Of a stretch of 64,000 nt of DNA, positions 49,597 to 58,151 are shown piece by piece. Every line of letters begins with the position of its first letter. Position 1 is the first letter of the stretch. The position numbers and the translations under genes were made by a program. Below the pieces are notes generated by a model that was given only the letters and a program-made list of their open reading frames with translations, had not been told where the DNA came from and made no database searches. This DNA is from Tomitella biformata AHU 1821 (GTDB taxonomy: Bacteria; Actinomycetota; Actinomycetes; Mycobacteriales; Mycobacteriaceae): assembly GCF_000524475.1 (NCBI RefSeq), contig NZ_BAVQ01000083.1, forward strand, positions 124,001-188,000, written 5' to 3'.

Positions 49597-49621
49597 GTTT
49601 GCGGGGCGCAGTGTTGGGTAT
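49597..49621 (+). promoter_or_regulatory. SigF-type promoter of usfX-sigF
   Basis: GTTT-N15-GGGTAT, 39 bases before the anti-sigma factor ATG. This predicts autoregulation of the sigma factor operon, as described for mycobacterial usfX-sigF. Confidence 0.75.
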
Positions 49622-49660
49622 CCTTTACCGACAAGCCCAACTTGAAAACCTGGAGTGTTG

Positions 49661-50092
49661 ATGCCTACTGCCAGCCACACGGAAGAGTTGAACTCCGTCT
49701 TGGGGAAGGCCGCGGAACTGAGGGTCATGGCGGAGTTCGATCAGCTTCCGGTGATCCGTGCCGTGGCCGAGACGTTGGCGGTGTTGGTGGACTTCAATTT
49801 GGATGAGGTTGCCGATATCAAGCTGGCCATCGACGAGATTGGCTCGGAGCTGATCGCCGGCGCGGTGGAGAGCTCAGACCTCCGATGCCTTTTCCTCATC
49901 ACGGACACGGAGCTTCGCATCACCGTCTCCGCCCAGGTCATGGACGGCTATGTACTTCGACGCGAGGGGTTTGGTTGGCATGTATTGGTGGCTGTCGCCG
50001 ACGCCATCTCGGTGCGCGAGCCGACGGAGAGCGCGCCAGGCGTAAACCGGCGACTTGCCGTGGAGTTGATCAAACGCCGAATTGGCGGTTAG
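49661..50092 (+). CDS. Anti-sigma factor of the UsfX/RsbW type
   Basis: 143 residues. HATPase-like serine-kinase-fold protein aligned by eye with mycobacterial UsfX: ELRVMAEFDQLPVIRAVAET, FNLDEVADIKLAIDEIGSEL, GFGWHVLVAVADAISV and a C-terminal LAVELIKRR. The kinase N-box keeps Glu but lacks the usual Asn (IDEIGSELIAG), as in UsfX, so kinase activity may be weak. It should bind SigF and keep it inactive. ATG with GGAG 5 bases upstream; GTG and TTG just before are poorer. sigF begins at its stop. Confidence 0.85.
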   Translation: MPTASHTEELNSVLGKAAELRVMAEFDQLPVIRAVAETLAVLVDFNLDEVADIKLAIDEIGSELIAGAVESSDLRCLFLITDTELRITVSAQVMDGYVLRREGFGWHVLVAVADAISVREPTESAPGVNRRLAVELIKRRIGG

Positions 50093-50094
50093 TG

Positions 50095-50886
50095 GTGCCA
50101 GAGCGCGGCCGGACCCACCGGCGTGCGAGCTCGTCTGACGACTACTCCGATGTGGCGGCATCGCTGCAGGCCCTCACAGAGATTTCCCCGGACAGCCCTG
50201 AATTCGCGAGGTTGCGCGAGCAAGTGATCACCCGATGTCTGCCGCTCGCCGAGCACATTGCCATGCGATTCAGAGGCCGCGGCGAGCCGCACGAGGACCT
50301 TCTGCAGGTCGCTCGGATCGGACTAGTGAATGCGATCGACCGGTTTGACATCACACGTGGGGGAGACTTTGTGTCGTACGCGGTCCCCACGATCATGGGT
50401 GAGGTGCGGCGTTACTTCCGGGACTCGGGGTGGGCGATGCGCGTGCCCCGCCGGATGAAGGAATTACACCTGATGATCGCGCGCTCCACTGAGGTGCTGT
50501 CGCAGCGGTTGGGACGCGCGCCGACCGCACGTGAGCTTTCGGTCGAACTGGGGATCAGCGTGCAAGAAGTCTCCGAGGGCTTACTGGTGAAGGGCGCGTA
50601 CCACACCGACTCGATGGACGCGGCGGTCTTCGGGGAGGATGGCGGCCTGCGTTTGTCCGAGGTGCTCGGGGCCGAGGATCCCGAGCTGCAGAACGTCGAC
50701 GGCTATGTCGCGTTGCAGCCTCTGTTGGCGCAGCTCCCTGATCGCGAACGCCGGATACTGTTGTTGCGCTTCTTCGGGTCGATGACTCAAACGCAGATCG
50801 CCGAGAGAGTGGGAATGTCGCAGATGCATGTGTCGCGAATCCTGGCACGGACCCTGGAGCAGTTGCGCGAGGCGCTCAGGCAATGA
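50095..50886 (+). CDS. sigF: RNA polymerase sigma factor SigF/SigB family
   Basis: 263 residues. Group 3 stress sigma factor: region 2 RCLPLAEHIAMRFRGRGEPHEDLLQVARIGLVNAIDRFD and FVSYAVPTIMGEVRRYFRDSGW, region 3 with RRMKELHLMIARSTEVLSQRLGRAPT, region 4.2 helix-turn-helix SMTQTQIAERVGMSQMHVSRIL. Very close in layout to M. tuberculosis SigF. GTG start 2 bases after the anti-sigma stop (another GTG overlaps it). It likely reads the GTTT-GGGTAT promoters in this island. Confidence 0.93.
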   Translation: MPERGRTHRRASSSDDYSDVAASLQALTEISPDSPEFARLREQVITRCLPLAEHIAMRFRGRGEPHEDLLQVARIGLVNAIDRFDITRGGDFVSYAVPTIMGEVRRYFRDSGWAMRVPRRMKELHLMIARSTEVLSQRLGRAPTARELSVELGISVQEVSEGLLVKGAYHTDSMDAAVFGEDGGLRLSEVLGAEDPELQNVDGYVALQPLLAQLPDRERRILLLRFFGSMTQTQIAERVGMSQMHVSRILARTLEQLREALRQ

Positions 50887-50978
50887 CTGATCCGCATGGA
50901 GTGGTGCGACTCCTAGGTCCCGCTCGTGCCTGAATGATTGGCGGCGCGCGGATGCGCGGCCTAGTCCTAGCTGTGCGG

Positions 50979-51137
50979 TCAGGCGTTCCGGCAATGGCGG
51001 GGGACCCGACCAGCGGCGATCAGGACGCTGGGGCCGCGACTCCAACTGGCCTGTCCATCGGGGTGGATCTCGACATCTAGCGGGAGGCTGTTGACGACGA
51101 CCACGAACTCGCTCTCTGCGAGCGGCATTGTGGACAT
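50979..51137 (-). CDS. Possible 52-residue hypothetical protein
   Basis: Small open frame in the 359-base gap after sigF, reading MSTMPLAESEFVVVVNSLPL and ending AAGRVPRHCRNA. Third codon positions are mostly G or C, as in real genes here, but no ribosome site is visible and no family is recognised. It may equally be chance. The rest of this gap shows nothing else I can support. Confidence 0.35.
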   Translation of the reverse strand: MSTMPLAESEFVVVVNSLPLDVEIHPDGQASWSRGPSVLIAAGRVPRHCRNA

Positions 51138-51245
51138 AAGTGCGGACTACCCTGGGGCAGTCCGACCGTAGAGAAACCGCTTACCCGGGGCCGCAATGTA
51201 TGTGGACGGTGGCACGGGCCCGGCGTCGGTGGCATCGTTGGAAGC

Positions 51246-51683
51246 ATGGACATGCCAGAGAACGCGCAAGAGGGACCCGGCGGCGAGTACGCCATCGACG
51301 ACGAGGACCAGCTGCAGCCACAAGACAGCTTGGTCGACCGCGGCGTGGATGACATCCTGGACGAGGGCTTCTCCCCGTTGGAGAGACCGGTCGGGGTCGA
51401 CACGTTCGGGATGACCGAGGCGGAGCAGAGGGAAGGTGAAAGTCTCGGGCGCAAACTCTCCACGGAGGTACCCGAGGTGCCACTGGCCTCCGACGACGAT
51501 GTCGACCCGCGGTTTCGTCCAGTCGATGGCGAGGTGGGAGACAAGCGGGCGGGCCGGCTCCTCGCGGAGGACGAGGGCGTCGGCGAGGACACGGAGTCCG
51601 AATTGGTGGCGGAGGACGTCGGCATCGACGGCGCGGCGGCATCAGCTGAGGAGGCCGCGGTCCATGTGATCGACGAGCCATAG
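51246..51683 (+). CDS. DUF5709 family protein
   Basis: 145 residues, acidic and soluble. Hallmarks of DUF5709: QPQDSLVDRGVDDILDEGFS, then PLERPVGVDTFGMTEAEQRE and the end SAEEAAVHVIDEP. Function unknown; such proteins are common in SigF/SigB-type stress regulons of actinobacteria. ATG chosen; a second ATG lies two codons later. No SigF-type box was found directly upstream, so it may be read through from sigF or from another promoter. Confidence 0.8.
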   Translation: MDMPENAQEGPGGEYAIDDEDQLQPQDSLVDRGVDDILDEGFSPLERPVGVDTFGMTEAEQREGESLGRKLSTEVPEVPLASDDDVDPRFRPVDGEVGDKRAGRLLAEDEGVGEDTESELVAEDVGIDGAAASAEEAAVHVIDEP

Positions 51684-51869
51684 CCGGGTCAGTCATCGCT
51701 ATTCGCCTGTGCGAGGGCGGGTGGTGTGGGAAATTGGGGCTGTGGATGCCGACGACCGCGGTTCTGTTTTGGCCGACGCCCGAGAGTCCGCGCGCTCGCG
51801 GCCTGTGTCGGCGCTACGCGCGGCGGCGGAAGATGGGATGTCAGAGAGCCGGCAGGTGGTGAGGCACAG

Positions 51870-52370
51870 ATGGTAGCCAGCGGCAGCGGGGACGCGTTCG
51901 AACGCGCGGCCGCAGAGCTCGATTATCCGATGCTTATCGCCACCACGAGCGCCGACGGCGAGCTGTCTGGCTGCTTGGTCGGCTTCGCCACTCAGGTGAG
52001 CCTGCTGCCGGCGCGCTTCCTGGTCTGTCTATCCGATAAGAACCACACATTTCGAGTCGCCGGTCGCGCCAGCCATCTGGCTGTGCACTACGTCGCAGCC
52101 GACCAGGTGGAATTGGCGCGTTTGTTCGGCGAGCAGACGGGTGACACGGTCGACAAATTCGCGCGCTGCGAATGGTCCATGGCCGCAGACAATCTGCCGG
52201 TGCTGGCAGGGGCTGAGTTTTGGTTCGCGGGTCCCATCGTGAACGTGGTGCGCTTCGGCGACCACACGGGTTTCGTGATCGAGCCTGACCGTGGCGACGC
52301 AGCCGAGCGATCAACCGAACTGCTGTCCTCGCTTTTGGTCCGGGACTTCGAGCCCGGGCACAAAGGGTGA
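51870..52370 (+). CDS. Flavin reductase-like domain protein
   Basis: 166 residues. FMN-binding split-barrel: FERAAAELDYPMLIATTSA, LSGCLVGFATQVSLLPARFL, CLSDKNHTFRVAGRASHLAV and a C-terminal VIEPDRGDAAE. This matches short-chain flavin reductase-like proteins (FlaRed family) that bind FMN and use NAD(P)H or serve oxygenases; partner unknown. ATG has GAGG 6 bases upstream; the longer frame upstream is Arg/Trp-rich and unlikely to be coding. Confidence 0.8.
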   Translation: MVASGSGDAFERAAAELDYPMLIATTSADGELSGCLVGFATQVSLLPARFLVCLSDKNHTFRVAGRASHLAVHYVAADQVELARLFGEQTGDTVDKFARCEWSMAADNLPVLAGAEFWFAGPIVNVVRFGDHTGFVIEPDRGDAAERSTELLSSLLVRDFEPGHKG

Positions 52371-52413
52371 CAGTCGGCCATTCTGGCGCGGTGTGCCGCC
52401 GAGGTCTACACGG

Positions 52414-52707
52414 TCAGGGGGCAAGGACGCGGGGCGCACGGACGGGCTCCTTCTCCGCCCCGATAACGACAATTCCGTCTGATCTATCCTTGCTCGTGAT
52501 GAAACCGCTCCTCACCAGATAGTCCATGCGACTACGGAGAACCGGGCAAAAATGGATCTTCTGACCGGCGATGACTGCGGGCGAAAGACCTGCCGCGCGC
52601 AGCCGCGATAATGCTTGGTCCACATCGGAGAGCGCCGAATGCACCAGGAGCATCCGGCCTCCAGAACTGAGGAGCGTGGGCAGGACGGCGCAGATGGGAT
52701 CTACCAC
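52414..52707 (-). pseudogene. Relic of a HemK-like protein methyltransferase (C-terminal third)
   Basis: 97 codons that read like the C-terminus of the actinobacterial HemK-related methylases: VDPICAVLPTLLSSGGRMLL, VHSALSDVDQALSRLRAAG, IHFCPVLRSRMDYLVRSGFI. The SAM-binding N-terminal domain and the catalytic NPPY motif are absent; a stop lies three codons before the first GTG, and the next gene upstream is the 51-residue DUF6131 gene. I read it as a truncated, non-functional remnant of a once larger stress cluster. Confidence 0.7.
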
Positions 52708-52738
52708 TGCCTAGTGTGCGGCGGCGACTGCGGTGTGA

Positions 52739-52894
52739 TCAGTAGTAGTGTCGACGACCACCTACAGCGCGGCCCATCGAGCCCAGGAGCAGCAGGATCA
52801 GGCCGATCACCAGCAGAATGATGCCGATGGTCCACACGAACGGGACATTGAAGATGAAGCCCAGGATCAGCAAGATGATTCCCAAAGTGATCAT
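52739..52894 (-). CDS. DUF6131-like hydrophobic microprotein
   Basis: 51 residues: two transmembrane helices (MITLGIILLILGFIFN and WTIGIILLVIGLILLLLG) and a short basic, Gly-rich tail GRAVGGRRHYY. This is the GPGG/DUF6131 type of small membrane protein seen in actinobacterial stress regulons. ATG with GGAGATCG upstream; an ATG 4 codons earlier (MEIAM) is possible. A SigF-type promoter lies 29-54 bases before that earlier ATG. Function unknown. Confidence 0.75.
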   Translation of the reverse strand: MITLGIILLILGFIFNVPFVWTIGIILLVIGLILLLLGSMGRAVGGRRHYY

Positions 52895-52906
52895 GGCGAT
52901 CTCCAT

Positions 52907-53233
52907 TCGTCGATGGGCCTGCTTACACGAGGGGATACCCCGTGTGGCTGCCCGCGAAACGCCCCACGTTGCCCTTCCGGCGGCGGCCTCGGCTACCGGC
53001 GGCGACGCTCGGGTATGCGCGGAAGCGACGTATCCATCGACTCCGGCGTGTAACGCTGCGAAACCCCACGTGATCCGGCCATTAGACGACTTTGACGGTG
53101 ACCTGGCTCCGTCATCGGATCGCGCGAAGCCTGGCGTTCAATGCGCCCAAAAGTTGCGCAGCGCGGCTCTTGCGCCTGTCCGATCATCATGTCTGCGGCG
53201 GCGTGATCGCCGCCAGCCGCTACGGTTGGCCAC
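52907..53233. other. Gap before the SUMF1 gene
   Basis: 327 bases without a gene. Apart from the minus-strand SigF-type promoter listed separately I see nothing that identifies a promoter for the SUMF1-domain gene. Confidence 0.5.
52935..52960 (-). promoter_or_regulatory. SigF-type promoter of the DUF6131 gene
   Basis: On the minus strand GTTT-N16-GGGTAT, the same element and spacing as before the 222-residue protein. Predicted start falls about 22 to 34 bases before the two candidate ATGs. Confidence 0.75.
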
Positions 53234-54019
53234 ATGAATTCGGCTACCCCGCACCTGGTCGCGATACCCGCGGGGACGGTTGTACTGCGAGACGCCCGGA
53301 CCGGGACTTCCCGGGACGCCACGCTGAGGCCCTTCAACATTGGTCGCACCACGGTCACCCGCGCGCAATTCGCGGCGGCAGCCGGGCCGGAGGCCTGTCC
53401 GCAGATCCCAGCACACGCGGTGACGTGGTTCGAGGCCGTGCGGTGGTGCAACGAGGCCTCCGCCCTGGCGGGCCTGGCACCGGCCTATGAGATCCGTGGC
53501 CGGGAGGTGCGGTGGGACGTGGCGGCTGAGGGGTTCCGGCTGCCGACGGAAGCCGAGTGGGAATGGGCCTGCCGGGCGGGGACCTCTGGTCCGGCGTACG
53601 GACCGTTGGCAAACATCGCGTGGACAGCTGCAGACCAGGTCGACGGCCCGCAGGAGGTGGGCGGCAAGGTGCCAAACGACTTCGGGGTGTTCGACATGAT
53701 CGGCAACATCTGGGAATGGTGCTGGGACTATGCCGACACCGCCCGCTATGCCGACTATCGCAGCATCCGGGGCGGGGGATGGGCTGATCCGGAGTGGAGC
53801 TGCCGGGCCTCAGTGCGACGCGGCAGCGCACCGGACGCAGTGCTCGAAGACGTCGGGTTTCGGGTGGCGCGTGGTGCGGTAGGCGAAGTTGGCTCGCAGA
53901 CCGCTCAGGGGTGGTCGGCGGCGGCGGATCTGAGCAGGGCCGAGTTCCATGGGCCCCGCCCGCCCGGCTGGACTCCGCTTCGTGGCGATAGGACTCCGCC
54001 GGCCACGCTCAACTCTTGA
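53234..54019 (+). CDS. SUMF1/FGE-fold domain protein
   Basis: 261 residues. Formylglycine-generating-enzyme-like fold: FNIGRTTVTRAQFAAAAG, VTWFEAVRWCNEASALAG, FRLPTEAEWEWACRAG, FGVFDMIGNIWEWCWDYAD, SIRGGGWADPEWSCRAS and VGFRVARG. True FGEs need two copper-binding Cys about five apart near the end; here the first is missing (GWADPEWSC), so sulfatase activation is unlikely and another role is more probable. No sulfatase gene lies nearby. The end overlaps the exporter gene tail to tail by 11 bases. Confidence 0.85.
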   Translation: MNSATPHLVAIPAGTVVLRDARTGTSRDATLRPFNIGRTTVTRAQFAAAAGPEACPQIPAHAVTWFEAVRWCNEASALAGLAPAYEIRGREVRWDVAAEGFRLPTEAEWEWACRAGTSGPAYGPLANIAWTAADQVDGPQEVGGKVPNDFGVFDMIGNIWEWCWDYADTARYADYRSIRGGGWADPEWSCRASVRRGSAPDAVLEDVGFRVARGAVGEVGSQTAQGWSAAADLSRAEFHGPRPPGWTPLRGDRTPPATLNS

Positions 54020-55229
54020 GCGGATCGCGCGTCAGCGTGTGCATCAGGATGTTCGCGCCCGCCGCCACCACCAGGATGGTGAGCGCCATCGGCACGATGC
54101 TCGTCGAGCCGCCGAGTCCGGCGATAGGTGAGACCACCGCGCCGACGGTGAACTGCAGCGCGCCGAGCACGGCGGACCCGCTGCCGGCGAGGTGCCGGAC
54201 GTGGCCGAGCGCCAGCGCGGTCGCATTGCCGAAGATGAACCCGATGGAGGTGGCAAGCGCGAACATCAACGCCAGGATCGGCCATGCGGCGTCGACCCCG
54301 GCGAGGGCGACGACGGTCATGGCGACGGCGACCGTCAACATCGCGGCCAGCCCCACGGTGAGCAGCTGCCGGGGGCGGAAGCGGCCGATCAATCGGGAGT
54401 TCACGGCGTTCCCGCCGGTGAGCCCCATCGCGTTGATCGCGAAGAACACCGAGAACCAGCCAGGGGAGAAGCCGAGCATGTCCTGAATAACGAACGGGGA
54501 GGCGGAGATATAGGCGAACAGCGCGCCGAAGGACAGTGCGAAGGAGGTGGTGTACCCGAGGTATTGGCGGTGCCGCAGGACGGTGGCGAGGTTGCTCCGG
54601 AAGCCGGCGAGCGTGGTGGCGTGCCGGTGCTCGGGCTGCAAGGTCTCGGGGATGAACCGCCACACGCCGACGAGCATGACCAGTGCCAGGGCCGAGAGCA
54701 CCACGAAGATGCCGCGCCAGCCGATGGGACCGAGCAGCACGCCGCCGATGAGGGGCGCGATGACCGGGGCGAGGCCGCCGATGATCATCATGAGGCTGAA
54801 CAGCTTCGCGGCGTGATCGCCCTTTGCCCGGTCGGAGATGACCGCGCGGGCCACGACCACTCCGGCGCCGCCGCTGAAACCCTGCAGGAATCGTGCGGCG
54901 ATCAGCACCGTGATGGAGGGCGAGAGGGCGCAGGCGAGGCCGGCGATCGCCAACACCGCGGTACCGATCAGCAGGATGCGCCGTCGGCCCAGACCATCCG
55001 ACAGCGGCCCGATCGCCAGCTGCCCCACCGCGAGCCCGATCATGAAGGACGTCAACGTCAACTGGGCCATCGACGCGCTGGTGCCCAGGTCCGCCCCGAT
55101 CTGCGGGAGGCCGGGCAGGTACATGTCGATGGCCAGCGGGGCGGTGGCCGAGAGCAGGGCCAGGGTGCAGAGCATCGAGATGGGAATGGGGCGACGAGCG
55201 GGGGAGGCGGGCACGAGAGCAATTGTGAC
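54009..55229 (-). CDS. Bcr/CflA family multidrug efflux transporter
   Basis: About 406 residues, 12 transmembrane helices. Bcr/CflA marks: [20 protein letters not shown] at the first helix, [36 protein letters not shown], and [13 protein letters not shown] late. Proton-driven drug exporter by family; substrate not known. The exact start is uncertain (GTG at this position, other GTGs 6 bases upstream and 15 downstream), without a good ribosome site. Divergent from xerC. Confidence 0.85.
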   Translation of the reverse strand, partial: VTIALVPASPARRPIPISMLCTLALLSATAPLAIDMYLPGLPQIGADLGTSASMAQLTLTSFMIGLAVGQLAIGPLSDGLGRRRILLIGTAVLAIAGLACALSPSITVLIAARFLQGFSGGAGVVVARAVISDRAKGDHAAKLFSLMMIIGGLAPVIAPLIGGVLLGPIGWRGIFVVLSALALVMLVGVWRFIPETLQPEHRHATTLAGFRSNLATVLRHRQYLGYTTSFALSFGALFAYISASPFVIQDMLGFSPGWFSVFFAINAMGLTGGNAVNSRLIGRFRPRQLLTVGLAAMLTVAVAMTVVALAGVDAAWPILALMFALATSIGFIFGNATALALGHVRHLAGSGSAVLGALQFTVGAVVSPIAGLGGSTSIVPMALTILVVAAGANILMHTLTRDPLKS

Positions 55230-55285
55230 GTACACGGCGATTCGGCCCGTTCGCCCCCACCGCCTCGGCAGGGCATGCTGAGACG

Positions 55286-56314
55286 GTGAGCACAATCAAG
55301 CGAAGGGCCACGACCAAGGCCAGCGGACGGGCCGCAGCCGAGGGACGGGCCAGCGCTGCGACCGACGGGCCGGCCAGTGCCACTGCCGCGCTCCCGGCGG
55401 CTCTGGCGATGGCCGTCGATGATTTCACGGACTACTTGCTGCTCGAGCGCGGCCGGTCGGAGCACACAGTGCGGGCCTATCGCGCGGACGTCGAGTCGCT
55501 GCTGCGGTATGCGCTACTCGCCGACGTGGACGCTGCGCCTGGACCGATGGGCGGCGTGACGCTCCCGGTGCTGCGCGGTTGGCTCGCAGCGCAGGCCAAC
55601 GCGGGGGCGGCCCGCACCTCGCTGGCGCGCCGGACGTCGGTCGCCCGGAACTTCACCGCATGGGCGCTGCGACGCGGGCTTTTGGCCGAGGACCCTGCGA
55701 TCCGGCTGCGCGCGCCGAAGCCGCACCGAACGCTGCCGGGCGTGCTGCAGGTGGACCAGGCGGAGGCCGCGATGGACGCCGCTGAGCTGGGCGCACGGGA
55801 GCGGGATCCGCAGGCGCTGCGCGATCGGCTCATCGTGGAGCTGTTGTACGCCACCGGCATTCGCGTGGGGGAGCTGTGCGGGCTAGACGTGGGGAGCATC
55901 GATCGCTCGAGCCGGGTGCTCCGCGTGCTCGGTAAGGGCAATAAGGAGCGGACGGTGCCGTACGGTGCGCCCGCCGAGCAGGCGTTGGCGGAGTGGCTCG
56001 AGCACGGGCGGCCTGCGCTGGTCGCGGAGCGGTCTGGCGCGGCCCTGCTGTTGGGCGCGCGCGGGGGCCGACTGGACCCGCGGATCGCCCGCACCGTGGT
56101 GCATGAGGTGCTCTCGGCGGTGCCGGGTGCCCCAGACCTCGGCCCGCACGGGCTGCGGCACTCGGCGGCCACTCATCTGCTGGAGGGCGGCGCGGATCTG
56201 CGTGTGGTGCAGGAGTTGTTGGGCCATGCGAGCCTGACCACCACCCAGCTCTACACCCACGTCAGCGTGGCGCGGCTGCGGGCGGTGCACGATCAGGCGC
56301 ATCCACGGGCTTGA
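55286..56314 (+). CDS. xerC: Tyrosine recombinase XerC
   Basis: 342 residues. Resolves chromosome dimers at dif with XerD. SAM-like N-terminal domain ([22 protein letters not shown]) and catalytic domain: [15 protein letters not shown] (Arg), [14 protein letters not shown] (Lys), [14 protein letters not shown] (His/Arg), [17 protein letters not shown] (His and nucleophile Tyr). An Ala-rich N-terminal extension of about 40 residues is odd; MAVDDFTDY further in is an alternative start. Its end overlaps the M23 gene tail to tail by 53 bases. Confidence 0.93.
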   Translation: MSTIKRRATTKASGRAAAEGRASAATDGPASATAALPAALAMAVDDFTDYLLLERGRSEHTVRAYRADVESLLRYALLADVDAAPGPMGGVTLPVLRGWLAAQANAGAARTSLARRTSVARNFTAWALRRGLLAEDPAIRLRAPKPHRTLPGVLQVDQAEAAMDAAELGARERDPQALRDRLIVELLYATGIRVGELCGLDVGSIDRSSRVLRVLGKGNKERTVPYGAPAEQALAEWLEHGRPALVAERSGAALLLGARGGRLDPRIARTVVHEVLSAVPGAPDLGPHGLRHSAATHLLEGGADLRVVQELLGHASLTTTQLYTHVSVARLRAVHDQAHPRA

Positions 56315-56813
56315 GGCGGATTGCCACGGCGCCCACCAGCGTCAGCGGGTTGAGATAATCCTCGCCGCGCCGCAGCCCCCAGTGCAGGCAAGCGGCCTGG
56401 CCGCAGCCGAGGTGACCGGCCTCGAGGGCGCCGATGGGCGCACCGGCGACGACGATCTCACCCGCCGGCAGCCCGCTGGCGACTGGCTCATAGGTGGTGC
56501 GCAAGCCGTCGGAATGGTCGATGGACACGACCGGCCGGCCCGCGACCTGGCCGGCGAACGCGACAACTCCGGGGCCCGCGGCCAGGACCGTCTGGCCGGG
56601 CACACCCGCGAGGTCGACGCCGCGATGCCCACGCCCGTACTTGAATGGCGGCGGCTCGAAGGGCCTGGCGACGGCGGGCCGGGGCGCCAGCGGCCAGACG
56701 TAATCGCCTCGGGTCGCGGGGACCCCGCCGGGCGCTGCGGACAACGGCAGCGCCGCGGCGACCGCGCAGCACGCGGCCAACGCCAACGAGGCCGCACGGT
56801 GAAATAAGCGCAT
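56262..56813 (-). CDS. Secreted M23-family peptidase-like protein
   Basis: 183 residues with a signal peptide ([20 protein letters not shown]). M23/LytM domain: [20 protein letters not shown] supplies metal His and Asp, [17 protein letters not shown] the barrel, and [18 protein letters not shown] the last metal His. The usual H-x-H reads C-L-H here, as I recall in Rv2891-type relatives, so peptidoglycan cleavage is uncertain; it may be a regulator or binding protein. Located between xerC and rpsB as in mycobacteria. Confidence 0.87.
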   Translation of the reverse strand: MRLFHRAASLALAACCAVAAALPLSAAPGGVPATRGDYVWPLAPRPAVARPFEPPPFKYGRGHRGVDLAGVPGQTVLAAGPGVVAFAGQVAGRPVVSIDHSDGLRTTYEPVASGLPAGEIVVAGAPIGALEAGHLGCGQAACLHWGLRRGEDYLNPLTLVGAVAIRLKPVDAPDRAPPAAAPR

Positions 56814-57171
56814 CGCCCCAGCATGGCCTTCGGCGCACAGGTCCAGGCGGGGAGAACAGGGCGGCTGGGGAGAAATGGGCCGGTTCTGCACAGGAGCGGC
56901 TTAGGGGTCTTGACAGGGCGGCGGGGGAGTCGTATGGCAGGCGCATTTCTTTTCTGGGCCACTGAGGACGTACACTTGCCAAGCGTTCTGCCGTCAGGTG
57001 GATCGACTTCGCGCGTCCGCGCAATCCGTGCTGGCTTAGCCAGTGCGGAGGACCCCTCGGGGAAATGGGCCGCCGACGGTCCCACAGCAATGTGGGTTCG
57101 GACGGCCTGCGGGCGCCAGGGCGGTGGCCGACCGGTCGCCGCGACAAACCGAATGTTAGGACTGGCTGAAC
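56814..57171 (+). promoter_or_regulatory. rpsB upstream region with candidate promoter and leader hairpins
   Basis: 358-base gap divergent from the M23 gene. A -10-like TACACT lies at 56971-56976, giving a leader of about 190 bases. In the leader CTGGC/GCCAG (57031-57043) and a larger hairpin at 57068-57107 with inner stem CCCACA-GCAA-TGTGGG (GNRA loop) and outer GGCCG/CGGCC are visible. Long structured leaders before rpsB often mediate S2 feedback; that is inferred here. Confidence 0.45.
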
Positions 57172-58092
57172 ATGGCCGTAGTGACAATGAGGCAGCTGCT
57201 GGACAGCGGCGCCCATTTTGGACACCAGACCCGCCGTTGGAACCCGAAGATGCGTCGTTTCATCTTCACGGACCGCAATGGCATCTACATCATCGACCTG
57301 CAGCAGACGCTGACCTTCATTGACAAGGCGTACGAGTTCGTCAAGGAGACGGTCTCGCACGGAGGCACTGTCCTCTTCGTCGGCACCAAGAAGCAGGCGC
57401 AGGAGTCGATCGCCGCTGAGTCGACCCGTGTCGGCATGCCGTACGTGAACCAGCGCTGGCTCGGTGGCATGCTCACCAACTTCCAGACCGTCCACAAGCG
57501 TCTGATCCGCCTCAAGGAACTTGAGATGATGGAGCAGACCGGTGGCTTCGAGGGTCGCACCAAGAAGGAAATCCTCATGCTCACGCGTGAGATGACCAAG
57601 CTGGACCGCACCCTCGGCGGCATCCGCGACATGGCCAAGGTCCCCTCCGCGGTGTGGATTGTCGACACCAACAAGGAGCACCTGGCAGTCGCCGAGGCGC
57701 GCAAGCTGAACATTCCGGTCATCGCGATCCTGGACACCAACTGCGACCCCGACCTCGTCGACTACCCGATCCCGGGCAACGATGACGCGATCCGCAGCGC
57801 CGGCCTGCTCACCAAGGTCATCGCCTCCGCGGTGGCCGAGGGCCTGCAGGCGCGTGCCGCCCGCAACAGCGGTGGCACCGACGAGAAGCCCGCGGCAGGC
57901 GCCGCTTCCGAGCCTCTCGCCGAGTGGGAGCAGGAGCTCCTCGCAGGCGCGACGGCCGAGGCCCCCGCAACTGAGGCCGCAGCAGTCGAGACCCCCGCAG
58001 TGGACGCCCCCGCCGAGGCAGAGGCCGCCGCAGTCGAGGCGCCTGTCGCCGAGGCCGCTGCTGAGGTTGCCGCGCCCGAGGCTGACGCCTAA
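57172..58092 (+). CDS. rpsB: 30S ribosomal protein S2
   Basis: 306 residues. S2 core: [77 protein letters not shown], and [21 protein letters not shown] long Ala/Glu/Val-rich C-terminal extension (about 75 residues) is typical of actinobacteria. tsf follows after 59 bases. Confidence 0.97.
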   Translation: MAVVTMRQLLDSGAHFGHQTRRWNPKMRRFIFTDRNGIYIIDLQQTLTFIDKAYEFVKETVSHGGTVLFVGTKKQAQESIAAESTRVGMPYVNQRWLGGMLTNFQTVHKRLIRLKELEMMEQTGGFEGRTKKEILMLTREMTKLDRTLGGIRDMAKVPSAVWIVDTNKEHLAVAEARKLNIPVIAILDTNCDPDLVDYPIPGNDDAIRSAGLLTKVIASAVAEGLQARAARNSGGTDEKPAAGAASEPLAEWEQELLAGATAEAPATEAAAVETPAVDAPAEAEAAAVEAPVAEAAAEVAAPEADA

Positions 58093-58151
58093 CCATTATC
58101 CGTGTGGTGGCCCGTGACCCGGGCCCCTATTCGAAAGGAAGGCTCACTGAA

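Noticed and set aside
51130-51180. GGTTT and GGGTAG on the minus strand near the small 52-residue frame
   Set aside because: Spacing between GTTT and GGGTAG is 21, too long for a SigF promoter, and the -10 would almost touch the ATG.
57068-57107. tRNA-like fold in the rpsB leader
   Set aside because: No acceptor stem of 7 bp, anticodon arm or CCA context; treated as a leader hairpin.
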